From NCBI GenBank assembly GCA_913052445.1, contig CAJXDP010000001.1, forward strand, positions 62,001 to 126,000: a stretch of DNA of 64,000 bases, in the 5' to 3' direction. This document shows, in pieces, positions 49,956 through 59,892 of this stretch. The DNA comes from an uncultured Formosa sp. (GTDB taxonomy: Bacteria > Bacteroidota > Bacteroidia > Flavobacteriales > Flavobacteriaceae). The position numbers were made by a program, and so were the translations under genes. The notes beneath the pieces were generated by a model. It saw only the letters and a list, made by a program, of their open reading frames with translations, was not told the DNA's origin and ran no database searches. How positions within the stretch are numbered: position 1 is the stretch's first letter; each line of letters starts with the position of its first letter.

Positions 49956-51574
49956 TCTTTACGAACGTTTTTCACTTCTAATAGGTTTACAGGATTAATT
50001 CCTAGTCCTTTAACATTTTTTAACGTAAAGCGTAAAACTTCATCATAAAACAAGACCACTATAGGCGCTTTTTCAAGAACTAATGCATCCATTTTTTTAT
50101 AAAGTTTTATTCGATTTCCGTTATCTGTTTCCTTTAGAGTTTGTTCATACCAAGAATCAAATTGTATATTTTTAAAATGAGTATAATTAGGTCCATTAGG
50201 AGCGAAGTTCTTACTATAGAATAATGATAAGTAGTTTTGTGCATCTGGATAATCAGCAACCCAACTTGCTCTGAATAAATCTAATTTTCCATTTGATTTT
50301 GCAGACTTCAATGAAGATGGCGGTATGACTTCAATTCTTATATTCAACCCAATTGTTTGTAGTTCACGCTGGATAAATTCACAAAAACTTAAATAATTAG
50401 CAGTTGTGCTTAATGTTATTTCAGGCATTTGATTTCCATATTCCATTTTGTAAAGATTCAATAGATCTTTGGCTTTTTTAGGCTGGTAAGTGTACCCAAT
50501 GCTGTCCTGGTGTCCTGGAAGTCCTTTTGGAATAAAACCTCCGTTTCCAGGGATTCCAATTCCATTCCTTAAATAAGTCATCATTTTTTTACGGTCAAAG
50601 CCATAATTCAAAGCCTGACGGATTAATTGACTTTGATACTCAGTTTTTTTAGAATCGATATAAAACCCTAAGTATTCTGTATTTAGATAAGGGGCTCGTA
50701 GCATTTTAACGGTTGAGATATATTTGAAATTTAGCTCTCCATCTGAATTAAGAATCTCATCTTTATAAGATGCATCTAAACCTGAAATAAAATCGATATT
50801 TCCCTGTACAAATTGAAGAAACTCACTTTGTTTATCTGCTAAAAATGTAATAGAAATAGCTTCTATATAGGGGAGTCGCTCCCCTTTTGAGTTTAATTCA
50901 AAGTAGCGATTATTCTTCCTAAAAATCAATTTTATGTTTTCCTCCCAACGTTTAAACTTATAGGGTCCAGTTCCGATTGGGTTTGATCTAAATTCAGTAC
51001 CATAATGAGATGTAATTTCTTTTGGAACGACGCTGCAGTACTTCATAGTTAATAGGCCAAGAAATGCAGGAAATGGTTCTTTTAATTTTATTTGAAAATG
51101 GCTTCTATCTATTGCTTTGTAAGACTGTACGTTTTTCAGTACCCAACTTCCTGGTGATGCTAATTGGGGTGATTTAAGACGATCAAAACTATAGACGAAA
51201 TCATTTGCGTCTACAGCTCTGGTCTTGCTTTTTCCAAATAATTTATGTGGATGAAAGTAAACGTCGTCTCTTAAACTAAACATATAGGTCTTACCATCTT
51301 TAGAAATTTCCCATGAACTTGCAATTGCAGATGAAACTGACATTGTTGAGTCCATTTGCACTAAACCATTAAATAGCTGGTTTACAGCCCATATGTCTGA
51401 GTTGTCTTTTGCAAAAGCAGGGTCAAGTGAACTGATGTTTTTGTGCTCGTTATATCTAAAAACCTGTAGAGATTTTAAGTTATTAGTTGTTGTATTACAG
51501 CTTACAATTAACATGCAAAATGTAACAAGACTAATCAAGTAAATTCGGAAGTATTTAGGTACTCGCTTTGTCAT
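49952..51574 (-). CDS. ABC transporter substrate-binding protein, OppA/DppA (SBP_bac_5) family lipoprotein
   Basis: LDPAFAKDNSDIWAVNQLFNGLVQ, AFDRKKMMTYLRNG-like region; lipobox MLIVSC. Start set at MTKRVPKYF (track 51601). Confidence 0.88.
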   Translation of the reverse strand: MTKRVPKYFRIYLISLVTFCMLIVSCNTTTNNLKSLQVFRYNEHKNISSLDPAFAKDNSDIWAVNQLFNGLVQMDSTMSVSSAIASSWEISKDGKTYMFSLRDDVYFHPHKLFGKSKTRAVDANDFVYSFDRLKSPQLASPGSWVLKNVQSYKAIDRSHFQIKLKEPFPAFLGLLTMKYCSVVPKEITSHYGTEFRSNPIGTGPYKFKRWEENIKLIFRKNNRYFELNSKGERLPYIEAISITFLADKQSEFLQFVQGNIDFISGLDASYKDEILNSDGELNFKYISTVKMLRAPYLNTEYLGFYIDSKKTEYQSQLIRQALNYGFDRKKMMTYLRNGIGIPGNGGFIPKGLPGHQDSIGYTYQPKKAKDLLNLYKMEYGNQMPEITLSTTANYLSFCEFIQRELQTIGLNIRIEVIPPSSLKSAKSNGKLDLFRASWVADYPDAQNYLSLFYSKNFAPNGPNYTHFKNIQFDSWYEQTLKETDNGNRIKLYKKMDALVLEKAPIVVLFYDEVLRFTLKNVKGLGINPVNLLEVKNVRKD

Positions 51575-51619
51575 TATATATGTTAGTTGTAAATTTATCA
51601 ACTTTGTAAAAGTACAAGA

Positions 51620-52939
51620 ATGATTGATAGAAAAAAAGTTGCTTTTTATACTTTAGGATGTAAACTAAATTTTTCAGAAACCGCAACTATAGCACGAAAC
51701 ATACAAGATGAGGGTTTTGATCGTGTGGAGTTCTCTGATTTTTCAGATATATATGTAATTAATACTTGCTCTGTTACCGATAACGCTGACAAAAGGTTTA
51801 AAACTATAGTAAAACAAGCACAAAGAGTAAACGATGCTGCTTTTATTGTTGCCGTTGGATGCTATGCGCAGTTACAACCTGAAGAATTGGCATCTGTTAA
51901 TGGAGTTGATCTTGTTCTTGGTGCTACAGAAAAGTTTAAAATTACTGACTATTTAAACCAACTTACCAAAAATGATGTAACTGCAATACATTCTTGTGAA
52001 ATCGCTGATGCTGACTTTTATGTCAGTAGTTATTCTGTTGGAGATCGGACACGTGCTTTTTTGAAAGTTCAAGATGGGTGTGATTACAAATGTACTTATT
52101 GTACAATTCCCTTGGCTCGTGGTATCTCAAGATCTGACACTCTTCAAAATGTGTTAAATAATGCAAAGAATATCGCAGATCAAGGAATTAAGGAAATTGT
52201 ATTAACGGGTGTGAATATTGGTGATTATGGCAAGGGGGAATACGGAAATAAAAAACATGAACACACTTTTTTTGAGTTAGTCCAGGCTTTAGATACAATT
52301 ACTGGTATTCACAGATTACGAATTTCTTCTATTGAGCCAAATTTATTAAAAGACGAAACCATTGATTTTGTAGCCAATAGTAATTCTTTTGTTCCTCATT
52401 TTCATATTCCTCTGCAAAGTGGGAGCAATACGATACTTAAAGCGATGCGTAGGCGTTACATGAAGGATTTGTACGTTGATAGAGTTGAACATATTAAAAG
52501 AGTGTTGCCAGATGCATGTATCGGGGTAGATGTTATTGTTGGTTTTCCTGGAGAATCTGAGGAACTATTTTTAGAAACTTATAATTTTCTAAATGATTTG
52601 GATATTTCTTATTTACACGTATTTTCATATTCCGAACGTCCAAATACATACTCTGCTACGCTTCCCAACATAGTTTCAAAACATATTCGTTCTAAACGAA
52701 GTAAAATGTTAAGGGGGCTTTCAGCCAAAAAGCGTCGCGCTTTTTATGAGTCTCAAATAAACACTCTGCATACCGTATTATTTGAAGGAGAAAATAAGTA
52801 TGGTTATATTAATGGCTTTACTGAAAATTATGTCAAAGTAAAAACTCCATGGAATCCAAGTTTGGTGAATACATTGCAGCAAGTTAAGCTTACTAAAATC
52901 GATTTAGATGGATTAGTTAGAATTGAATTTAAAAACTAA
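51620..52939 (+). CDS. mtaB: tRNA (t6A37) methylthiotransferase MtaB, radical SAM
   Basis: TLGCKLNFSET; radical SAM CDYKCTYCTIPLARG; INTCSVTDNADK. Confidence 0.95.
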   Translation: MIDRKKVAFYTLGCKLNFSETATIARNIQDEGFDRVEFSDFSDIYVINTCSVTDNADKRFKTIVKQAQRVNDAAFIVAVGCYAQLQPEELASVNGVDLVLGATEKFKITDYLNQLTKNDVTAIHSCEIADADFYVSSYSVGDRTRAFLKVQDGCDYKCTYCTIPLARGISRSDTLQNVLNNAKNIADQGIKEIVLTGVNIGDYGKGEYGNKKHEHTFFELVQALDTITGIHRLRISSIEPNLLKDETIDFVANSNSFVPHFHIPLQSGSNTILKAMRRRYMKDLYVDRVEHIKRVLPDACIGVDVIVGFPGESEELFLETYNFLNDLDISYLHVFSYSERPNTYSATLPNIVSKHIRSKRSKMLRGLSAKKRRAFYESQINTLHTVLFEGENKYGYINGFTENYVKVKTPWNPSLVNTLQQVKLTKIDLDGLVRIEFKN

Positions 52940-52950
52940 GATGTTTAAAT

Positions 52951-53247
52951 CTAGATACGAATACCCACGGGGAGCATTTTTCTGTAACGTCGATTCCTAC
53001 GTATAAATTTAGCAACAGGAGGACTTGTTGGAACGACACTTATGTCTTTTTCAATGATGTTTTCTAAGACTAGTTTTAGAAAATTTTCTAAAAACGATTC
53101 TGACATTAAAACTTCAGGAATATTTAGTTTTGTTAAGAAAATTTTTCTTTCTTGTTGAGAATACTCAAGAGTAGCAAGTTCTTTACCAATTTTAAGTTCG
53201 TATTGTCGTAAAAAAGCATTGTCTGTTAATTTAGAAGCGTCAAACAT
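52951..53247 (-). CDS. Small YjdJ/GCN5-like fold protein, probably degenerate GNAT
   Basis: Overall layout ...ATLEYSQQERKIFLTKLNIPE...VLENIIEKDISVVPTSPPVAKFIRRNRRYRKMLP resembles short GNAT YjdJ proteins. Confidence 0.55.
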   Translation of the reverse strand: MFDASKLTDNAFLRQYELKIGKELATLEYSQQERKIFLTKLNIPEVLMSESFLENFLKLVLENIIEKDISVVPTSPPVAKFIRRNRRYRKMLPVGIRI

Positions 53248-53328
53248 AATAAATGGGGTTTAGATAAGGTCAAGAAAACTACTTTGCAAATTTACAAAAA
53301 AAAATCTAACTAATTAATTAGTCATTTA

Positions 53329-54000
53329 GTGCCTGAACAGAATATCAAAACCCCCATTTATTTTTTACCTGGCTTAGCAGCCAATCCTACTATTTTTAAG
53401 AATATTCAACTTGACCCAATTTTTTTTGAAATATTCTACTTAGAATGGATCATTCCTTATTATAATGAATCTATAGTTGACTATGCTTTGCGTTTTTGCG
53501 GCAATGTTAAGCACGAAAATGCTGTTTTGATTGGAGTTTCTTTTGGAGGTATCATTGCTCAAGAAATGAGTTTAGTTCGTGAATTCAAAAAGATTATTAT
53601 CATATCGAGTGTTAAAAACCGGAATGAATTACCTCTTCATCTTCAACTAGCAGGAAAAACGAAGGCTTATAAATTAGTTCCAACAAGCCTCTTTGCACAA
53701 AACATTGATTTACTGTCTAAATTTGCTTTCAATAAAATAATTGAGAAGCGATTAGACTTGTATAAGATGTATTTGTCTGTAACAGATAAACGTTACTTAG
53801 ATTGGGCCGTTGAACAAGTAGTATTATGGAGGCAAACATCATATAATCCAAATTTAGTTCATATACATGGCGATTCAGATTCAGTTTTTCCGATAGATAA
53901 TATTAAGGATTGCATAGTAATTAAAGGGGGGACGCATGCAATGATTTTAAATAAGCACAAGTGGTTAAATAAAAACTTACCTATAATAATCAATAAATAA
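53329..54000 (+). CDS. Alpha/beta hydrolase
   Basis: YFLPGLAANPTIF, LIGVSFGGIIAQEMS nucleophile elbow, HGDSDSVFP, GGTHAM; GTG start. Confidence 0.82.
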   Translation: MPEQNIKTPIYFLPGLAANPTIFKNIQLDPIFFEIFYLEWIIPYYNESIVDYALRFCGNVKHENAVLIGVSFGGIIAQEMSLVREFKKIIIISSVKNRNELPLHLQLAGKTKAYKLVPTSLFAQNIDLLSKFAFNKIIEKRLDLYKMYLSVTDKRYLDWAVEQVVLWRQTSYNPNLVHIHGDSDSVFPIDNIKDCIVIKGGTHAMILNKHKWLNKNLPIIINK

Positions 54001-54023
54001 ACTTTCCTTTTTTTGCAATTGAA

Positions 54024-54968
54024 ATGAATAAACCTTTTTTAGTCATGAAACTATTTAAAAATATTTACATTTATCTTTTTACAATCGTTGTTTTAGCTTT
54101 TTTTTTATATGCCTTTTCTAGTAAAAAACTGATTGTTCGTGAAATTTATAGCCCTGAAAATGGGTATAATATTTACGCAATTGATATACCAGAAAAATTA
54201 GATTTTTCTGGAGAAGCTTTGCCAATTCAATTTCCAGATGTCCGTGAACGTATAGATCGTGAATTGTTAGTCAATACCTATTGGCAATCCAACGGTTTAT
54301 TAATGTTTAAACGTGCTCAGCGTTATTTTCCAATTATTGAGCCTATTTTAAATTCATATGGAATACCAAATGATTTTAAATATTTAGCCCTTATAGAAAG
54401 TGGTCTTCAGAATGTAACGTCTCCAGCAGGAGCTAAAGGTTTTTGGCAGATAATGAAGCCAACTGGTAAGGAATATGGACTTGAAATTAATTCAAATGTT
54501 GATGAGCGTAATAATCTAGAGCTTGCCACTGCAGCTGCTTGTAAATACTTAATTAAAGCTAAGGCTAAATTTGGTAATTGGACTTTAGCTGCAGCGTCTT
54601 ACAATGCAGGAGTTAGAGGATTGTCTAAACAGCTGGATTCACAAGGAGTTTCAAATTATTACGATTTACTATTAGGAGAAGAAACTGGCCGATATATCTT
54701 TAGAATCGTAGCCTTGAAAGAAATCATGTCTTATCCAAAAAAATATGGTTTCAACTTTTTAGAAAAGCATTTGTATAAAACCATTCCAACTTACCGAGTT
54801 AAAGTTGACACACCGGTGACTAATTTTGTAAAGTTTGCAGCAAAATTTGATTTGAACTATAAACAGCTAAAACTACATAATCCTTGGTTAAAAGATCCGT
54901 TTCTAAATAACAAATCAAGAAAAGTATACACATTAGAAATTCCTGAGAAGGGCTATTATGTGAAATAG
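54024..54968 (+). CDS. Lytic murein transglycosylase, MltD-like
   Basis: ALIESGLQNVTSPAGAKGFWQIMKPTGKEYG; AAASYNAGVRGL. Confidence 0.93.
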   Translation: MNKPFLVMKLFKNIYIYLFTIVVLAFFLYAFSSKKLIVREIYSPENGYNIYAIDIPEKLDFSGEALPIQFPDVRERIDRELLVNTYWQSNGLLMFKRAQRYFPIIEPILNSYGIPNDFKYLALIESGLQNVTSPAGAKGFWQIMKPTGKEYGLEINSNVDERNNLELATAAACKYLIKAKAKFGNWTLAAASYNAGVRGLSKQLDSQGVSNYYDLLLGEETGRYIFRIVALKEIMSYPKKYGFNFLEKHLYKTIPTYRVKVDTPVTNFVKFAAKFDLNYKQLKLHNPWLKDPFLNNKSRKVYTLEIPEKGYYVK

Positions 54969-54971
54969 TAA

Positions 54972-55541
54972 TTATCTCCTTTTGCCGCCGCGCTGCTGCC
55001 CACCACCAAAATGCTGATTCGGTATAGATGCTTTTTTCATTTGTTGCTTCATCATTTTAATTTGTTCAGACAACATATCTCTTTTGTCAAGTTTTTGAGC
55101 TTCTTGTAATAATTTTTGAGCTTCTTGCTTTCGACGTTTTGTAAATGCAATTCCAGCAAGGTTTAGTTTAGCCATTGCTAAGTCATGATCCATAGAAAGA
55201 CCTAGGCTAACGGCATCTTTGAAGTACTTCTCAGCAGCATTCATATTTGTTTGAGACACCAAGATTCCTTTAAGGAAATTATAATAACCATATTGTTTTT
55301 GAGTAAGTGCGGATTTAGGTTTTTTTATTTTATTTAGTAAACGATCTGTTCCAGGAAAATCTTGTTTTCTTAGTTTTAGAAATGCTAATAAAATCATTTC
55401 ATTTTTAAAGTACAGGAATACAAAAATCATAGCTAATAATATGAGCATTATGCCATTCCCCACAAAAGTCTCTACTATTTGATATATGGCATACGCGAGT
55501 ATTGTAGTAGCTAGAACAAGTTTTATATTTTTATTGAACAT
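54972..55541 (-). CDS. Membrane-anchored TPR-like protein
   Basis: Two N-terminal TMs, then helical repeat region (AEKYFKDAVSLGLSMDHDLAMAKLNLAGIAF); GGGQQRGGKRR tail. Confidence 0.7.
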   Translation of the reverse strand: MFNKNIKLVLATTILAYAIYQIVETFVGNGIMLILLAMIFVFLYFKNEMILLAFLKLRKQDFPGTDRLLNKIKKPKSALTQKQYGYYNFLKGILVSQTNMNAAEKYFKDAVSLGLSMDHDLAMAKLNLAGIAFTKRRKQEAQKLLQEAQKLDKRDMLSEQIKMMKQQMKKASIPNQHFGGGQQRGGKRR

Positions 55542-55605
55542 ATAATAGTTTTAATTAACGATTACAAAGGTAGTAAAAACAAATCAAAATTATTTTAAAA
55601 TTAGG

Positions 55606-55636
55606 TTTGTCAAAGAGAAAACTCTTTGTATATTTG
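55606..55636 (+). promoter_or_regulatory. Bacteroidota-type promoter for rpmH
   Basis: TTTG (55606-55609) - N19 - TATATTTG (55629-55636), full consensus match. Confidence 0.8.
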
Positions 55637-55712
55637 CCCAGCGTTTTATGGAGCTTTATAAACTCCTAATTTAAAGATAACAACACTCGCTAAGTTTTAA
55701 AAATATACTAAA

Positions 55713-55871
55713 ATGAAAAGAACGTTTCAACCATCGAAAAGAAAAAGAAAAAACAAACATGGTTTTAGAGAAAGAATGGCTTCCGCTAATGGAAGAAAAG
55801 TTCTAGCCAGAAGAAGAGCAAAAGGAAGAAAGAAAGTTAGTGTTTCTTCAGAACTTCGACATAAAAAATAA
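55713..55871 (+). CDS. rpmH: 50S ribosomal protein L34 (absent from the ORF track)
   Basis: Translation [52 protein letters not shown]. Confidence 0.97.
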   Translation: MKRTFQPSKRKRKNKHGFRERMASANGRKVLARRRAKGRKKVSVSSELRHKK

Positions 55872-55894
55872 TGATTAACAATTGTTAACATTTT

Positions 55895-55925
55895 AAAGGT
55901 ATTGCATATAGCAATACCTTTTTTT
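55895..55925 (+). terminator. Rho-independent terminator of rpmH
   Basis: AAAGGTATTGC-ATATA-GCAATACCTTT stem with T-tract. Confidence 0.88.
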
Positions 55926-55983
55926 ATACCCAAACGTTAACTAATTTTGAAACTAATAATTATTCAACCAATTACATTAGAAA

Positions 55984-58836
55984 ATGCCAAAAAGTAAAGA
56001 TCTAAATTCAATTTTAATTATAGGTTCAGGTCCCATAGTTATTGGTCAGGCCTGTGAATTTGATTATTCTGGAACGCAAGCACTTCGCTCATTGAGGGAA
56101 GATGGAATCGAAACTGTTTTAATTAATTCTAATCCTGCAACCATAATGACGGATCCGGTAATGGCGGATCATGTGTATTTGTTGCCTTTGACTACAAAGT
56201 CAATTATAAAAATTTTGAAAGAACATCCAAATATTGATGCTGTTTTACCGACAATGGGAGGTCAGACTGCCTTAAATCTATGTATTGAATCAGATGAAAA
56301 AGGAATCTGGACTGATTTTGGCGTAGACATTATTGGAGTAGATATAGATGCTATTAATATCACAGAAGACAGAGAGAAGTTCCGTGAATTAATGCTTAAT
56401 ATTGGAATACCTATGGCCCCCCAAGCTACAGCAAATTCATTTTTGAAAGGAAAAGAAATTGCTCAAGAATTTGGATTTCCATTAGTCATAAGAGCTTCTT
56501 TTACTTTAGGAGGAGATGGTGCTGCCATTGTACATAAAGAAGAAGATTTTGATGAGCTTCTAACTCGAGGGTTAGAGATTTCTCCAATTCACGAAGTTAT
56601 GATAGACAAGGCTTTATTAGGATGGAAGGAATATGAGCTAGAATTACTTAGAGATTCTAATAATAATGTAGTTATAATTTGTTCTATTGAAAACATGGAC
56701 CCTATGGGTATTCATACAGGAGATTCTATCACTGTAGCACCAGCAATGACTCTTAGTGACCGTACTTATCAAAGAATGCGTGATATGGCTATTCATATGA
56801 TGCGTAGCATTGGAGATTTTGCAGGTGGATGTAATGTTCAATTTGCAGTTTCTCCAGATGAAAAAGAAGATATCATTGCGATAGAAATTAATCCTCGTGT
56901 CTCTAGGTCTTCAGCACTAGCTAGTAAAGCAACCGGTTATCCAATTGCTAAAATTGCTGCTAAACTAGCTTTAGGCTATCATTTAGATGAATTAAGTAAT
57001 CAAATTACGAAATCTACCTCTGCCTTATTTGAGCCAACGTTAGATTATGTAATTGTCAAGATTCCTCGCTGGAATTTTGATAAATTTGAGGGCTCTAACC
57101 GAACGTTAGGATTACAAATGAAATCTGTAGGTGAAGTGATGGGTATTGGACGTTCGTTTCAAGAAGCGCTTCACAAAGCAACACAATCATTAGAAATTAA
57201 ACGTAATGGATTAGGAGCAGACGGAAAAGAAAATAAAGATTACGATCAAATTATTAGTAAATTAACACATGCCTCTTGGGATCGTGTGTTTATAATTTAT
57301 GATGCAATTCAGATGGGAATTCCATTAAGTCGTATTCACGAAATCACTAAAATTGATATGTGGTTTTTGAAGCAATACGAAGAATTACATTTATTAAAAA
57401 ATGAAATTTCTACCTTTAAAATAAATACTATAGAAAAACCACTTTTACTTGAAGCAAAGCAAAAAGGTTATGGAGATCGTCAGATTGCTCATATGTTAGG
57501 ATGTTTGGAAAGTCATGTATATAAAAAACGTGAAGAATTAGGGGTAAATAGAGTCTATAAGCTAGTAGATACCTGTGCTGCTGAATTTCAAGCAAAAACT
57601 CCTTATTACTATTCTACGTTTGAAAGTGATATGGAAAAAACAGATGGCCATCGTTTTTCAGACAATGAAAGTGTTGTTACATCTAGGAAAAAAGTGATTG
57701 TTTTGGGTTCAGGTCCCAACCGAATTGGTCAAGGAATTGAATTTGACTACTGTTGTGTACATGGAGTATTAGCTGCTGCTGAGTGCGGGTATGAAACTAT
57801 AATGATTAACTGTAATCCTGAGACTGTATCAACGGATTTTGATACCGCAGATAAGTTGTATTTTGAACCTGTTTTTTGGGAGCATATTTACGATATTATT
57901 AAACATGAGAAACCTGAAGGTGTTATTGTTCAATTAGGGGGTCAAACTGCTTTGAAGCTAGCTGAAAAGCTAACTAAATATGGTGTAAAAATATTAGGTA
58001 CTAGTTTTGAATCATTAGATTTAGCAGAAGATAGAGGCTTATTTTCTAACCTTCTTAAAAACAACAACATTCCCTATCCAGAGTTTGACATAGCGACTAC
58101 TGCTGACGAAGCTGCAGCTATTGCAGATGTCTTAGATTTTCCAATTTTAGTTCGTCCTTCTTATGTGCTTGGAGGACAAGGAATGAAAATTGTTATAAAT
58201 AAAGAAGAGTTAGAAAAGCACGTTATTGAATTGCAAAGAAGAATGCCAGGAAATCAACTTTTGTTAGATCATTACCTCGACGGTGCTATTGAAGCAGAAG
58301 CAGATGCTATTTGTGATGGGGAAAATGTTTATATCATTGGAATAATGGAGCATATTGAACCTTGTGGTATACACTCTGGTGATAGTAACGCCACCCTTCC
58401 ACCATTTAACCTTGGTAATTTAGTTATGCAGCAAATTAAAGACCATACTAAAAAGATTGCGTTAGCACTAAAAACTGTTGGACTAATAAATATACAGTTT
58501 GCAGTTAAAAATGATTTGGTATATATCATTGAGGCAAATCCCAGAGCCTCCAGAACGGTTCCATTTATTGCCAAAGCCTATGGTGAGCCGTATGTTAATT
58601 ATGCTACTAAAGTAATGCTTGGAGAAAAGAAAGTTACCGATTTTGAATTTAATCCGCAATTAGAAGGCTATGCAATTAAGCAACCTGTTTTCTCTTTTAA
58701 TAAATTTCCTAATGTAAATAAACAACTTGGACCGGAAATGAAGAGTACAGGCGAAAGTATTCTTTTTATAGACAATCTTAAAGAAGATGAGTTTTATAAT
58801 CTATACTCGAGACGAAAAATGTACTTGAGCAAGTAG
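55984..58836 (+). CDS. carB: Carbamoyl-phosphate synthase large subunit
   Basis: Duplicated synthetase halves (IIGSGPIVIGQACEFDYSGTQA / VLGSGPNRIGQGIEFDYCCVH). Confidence 0.97.
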   Translation: MPKSKDLNSILIIGSGPIVIGQACEFDYSGTQALRSLREDGIETVLINSNPATIMTDPVMADHVYLLPLTTKSIIKILKEHPNIDAVLPTMGGQTALNLCIESDEKGIWTDFGVDIIGVDIDAINITEDREKFRELMLNIGIPMAPQATANSFLKGKEIAQEFGFPLVIRASFTLGGDGAAIVHKEEDFDELLTRGLEISPIHEVMIDKALLGWKEYELELLRDSNNNVVIICSIENMDPMGIHTGDSITVAPAMTLSDRTYQRMRDMAIHMMRSIGDFAGGCNVQFAVSPDEKEDIIAIEINPRVSRSSALASKATGYPIAKIAAKLALGYHLDELSNQITKSTSALFEPTLDYVIVKIPRWNFDKFEGSNRTLGLQMKSVGEVMGIGRSFQEALHKATQSLEIKRNGLGADGKENKDYDQIISKLTHASWDRVFIIYDAIQMGIPLSRIHEITKIDMWFLKQYEELHLLKNEISTFKINTIEKPLLLEAKQKGYGDRQIAHMLGCLESHVYKKREELGVNRVYKLVDTCAAEFQAKTPYYYSTFESDMEKTDGHRFSDNESVVTSRKKVIVLGSGPNRIGQGIEFDYCCVHGVLAAAECGYETIMINCNPETVSTDFDTADKLYFEPVFWEHIYDIIKHEKPEGVIVQLGGQTALKLAEKLTKYGVKILGTSFESLDLAEDRGLFSNLLKNNNIPYPEFDIATTADEAAAIADVLDFPILVRPSYVLGGQGMKIVINKEELEKHVIELQRRMPGNQLLLDHYLDGAIEAEADAICDGENVYIIGIMEHIEPCGIHSGDSNATLPPFNLGNLVMQQIKDHTKKIALALKTVGLINIQFAVKNDLVYIIEANPRASRTVPFIAKAYGEPYVNYATKVMLGEKKVTDFEFNPQLEGYAIKQPVFSFNKFPNVNKQLGPEMKSTGESILFIDNLKEDEFYNLYSRRKMYLSK

Positions 58837-58883
58837 AAATTTATTATATATTTTATATAAGAGAGCCGCAATTAGTAATTTTT

Positions 58884-59420
58884 TTATTTTTTCATCATGC
58901 TAAACTCAAAAACTACGATTACTTTGTCAGCAATTTTTGAACTTACAATTTTTGGTATCTCAACGTCAAATTCTTTTGGGTTTAACTCAAACTTTCCTTT
59001 AAAAGACAGTTTGCTATCTAATTTTTTAATTTGAACGTTGATGTTTTGAATTTTTTTAGTCACGCCATGAAAATCAAGAGTCCCATTAATTAGGTAGTTA
59101 TTTAGTGCGTTGTTTTCTTTGTATCCTTCCATTACTCCTTTAAAAATAGCTTTAGGGAAGCTATCGGATTCGGCATAACTTTCATTAAAATGCTCTTCCA
59201 TAAGGGCATTTTTAAAACGAAACCCTTTGACTAATGCAAGCGTAGCAAACTCCCCATTTGAAGCATTAAAAATTGCCGTCACATTTGTGTTAGTAGCTTT
59301 AATTTCTTCAAAAGAAGGTACACTAGCTTCAAAGACTAGCATTCCGGTTTTTGTGAGGTATTTTTCTTGAGAAAAAGCAAAAAATGAGATTAAGGTAAAA
59401 AATAGATAAACACTTTTCAT
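58884..59420 (-). CDS. YceI-family exported protein
   Basis: Signal peptide; FNESYAESDSFPKAIFKG, NGTLDFHGVTKKIQ typical of YceI. Confidence 0.88.
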   Translation of the reverse strand: MKSVYLFFTLISFFAFSQEKYLTKTGMLVFEASVPSFEEIKATNTNVTAIFNASNGEFATLALVKGFRFKNALMEEHFNESYAESDSFPKAIFKGVMEGYKENNALNNYLINGTLDFHGVTKKIQNINVQIKKLDSKLSFKGKFELNPKEFDVEIPKIVSSKIADKVIVVFEFSMMKK

Positions 59421-59434
59421 GGTCTGATTTTTAG

Positions 59435-59800
59435 TTACTCAATAAACCCTTCTAATTGCCACTGTATAATTAAGTCAATTAGATTTTGAGGCAATCTTGA
59501 TCCGCCAAGTGGCATAAATCCACTCTGCCCTGGCTGCCAGTTAATTCTATCGATAAGATTCGTGTTTTCAATTGAACTCTTAACACTATTGTAGGTTGTT
59601 AATGATACGCCGGATCCGTTAATTGGAGGACTAGAGTGGCAAGAAATACAGTTGGAATCAAATATAGGTTTTATTTTTTCTGAATATGTGATTAGTTCAG
59701 TAGGGTTAATTTGTTCTATCAAGTCTTTTTCACTTGTATAAGTACAAGAGAAAGCTATTATACAGAAGATAGTTATTAAAAAAAAAGAATTGTTTTTCAT
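59435..59800 (-). CDS. Small c-type cytochrome domain lipoprotein
   Basis: CISCH haem motif, GFMPLGGSRL possible distal Met, lipobox IAFSC. Confidence 0.82.
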   Translation of the reverse strand: MKNNSFFLITIFCIIAFSCTYTSEKDLIEQINPTELITYSEKIKPIFDSNCISCHSSPPINGSGVSLTTYNSVKSSIENTNLIDRINWQPGQSGFMPLGGSRLPQNLIDLIIQWQLEGFIE

Positions 59801-59892
59801 TTCATTACTATAAGTAGTATATTCAAATTTAATTATTTTTTCTTAATTCAATATCTAATTTGTTTTTAAGTTCTAAACTTTAACTTTTTTAT

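Noticed and set aside
55727-55933. 68-aa - strand ORF
   Set aside because: Fully overlaps rpmH and its terminator on the other strand; spurious
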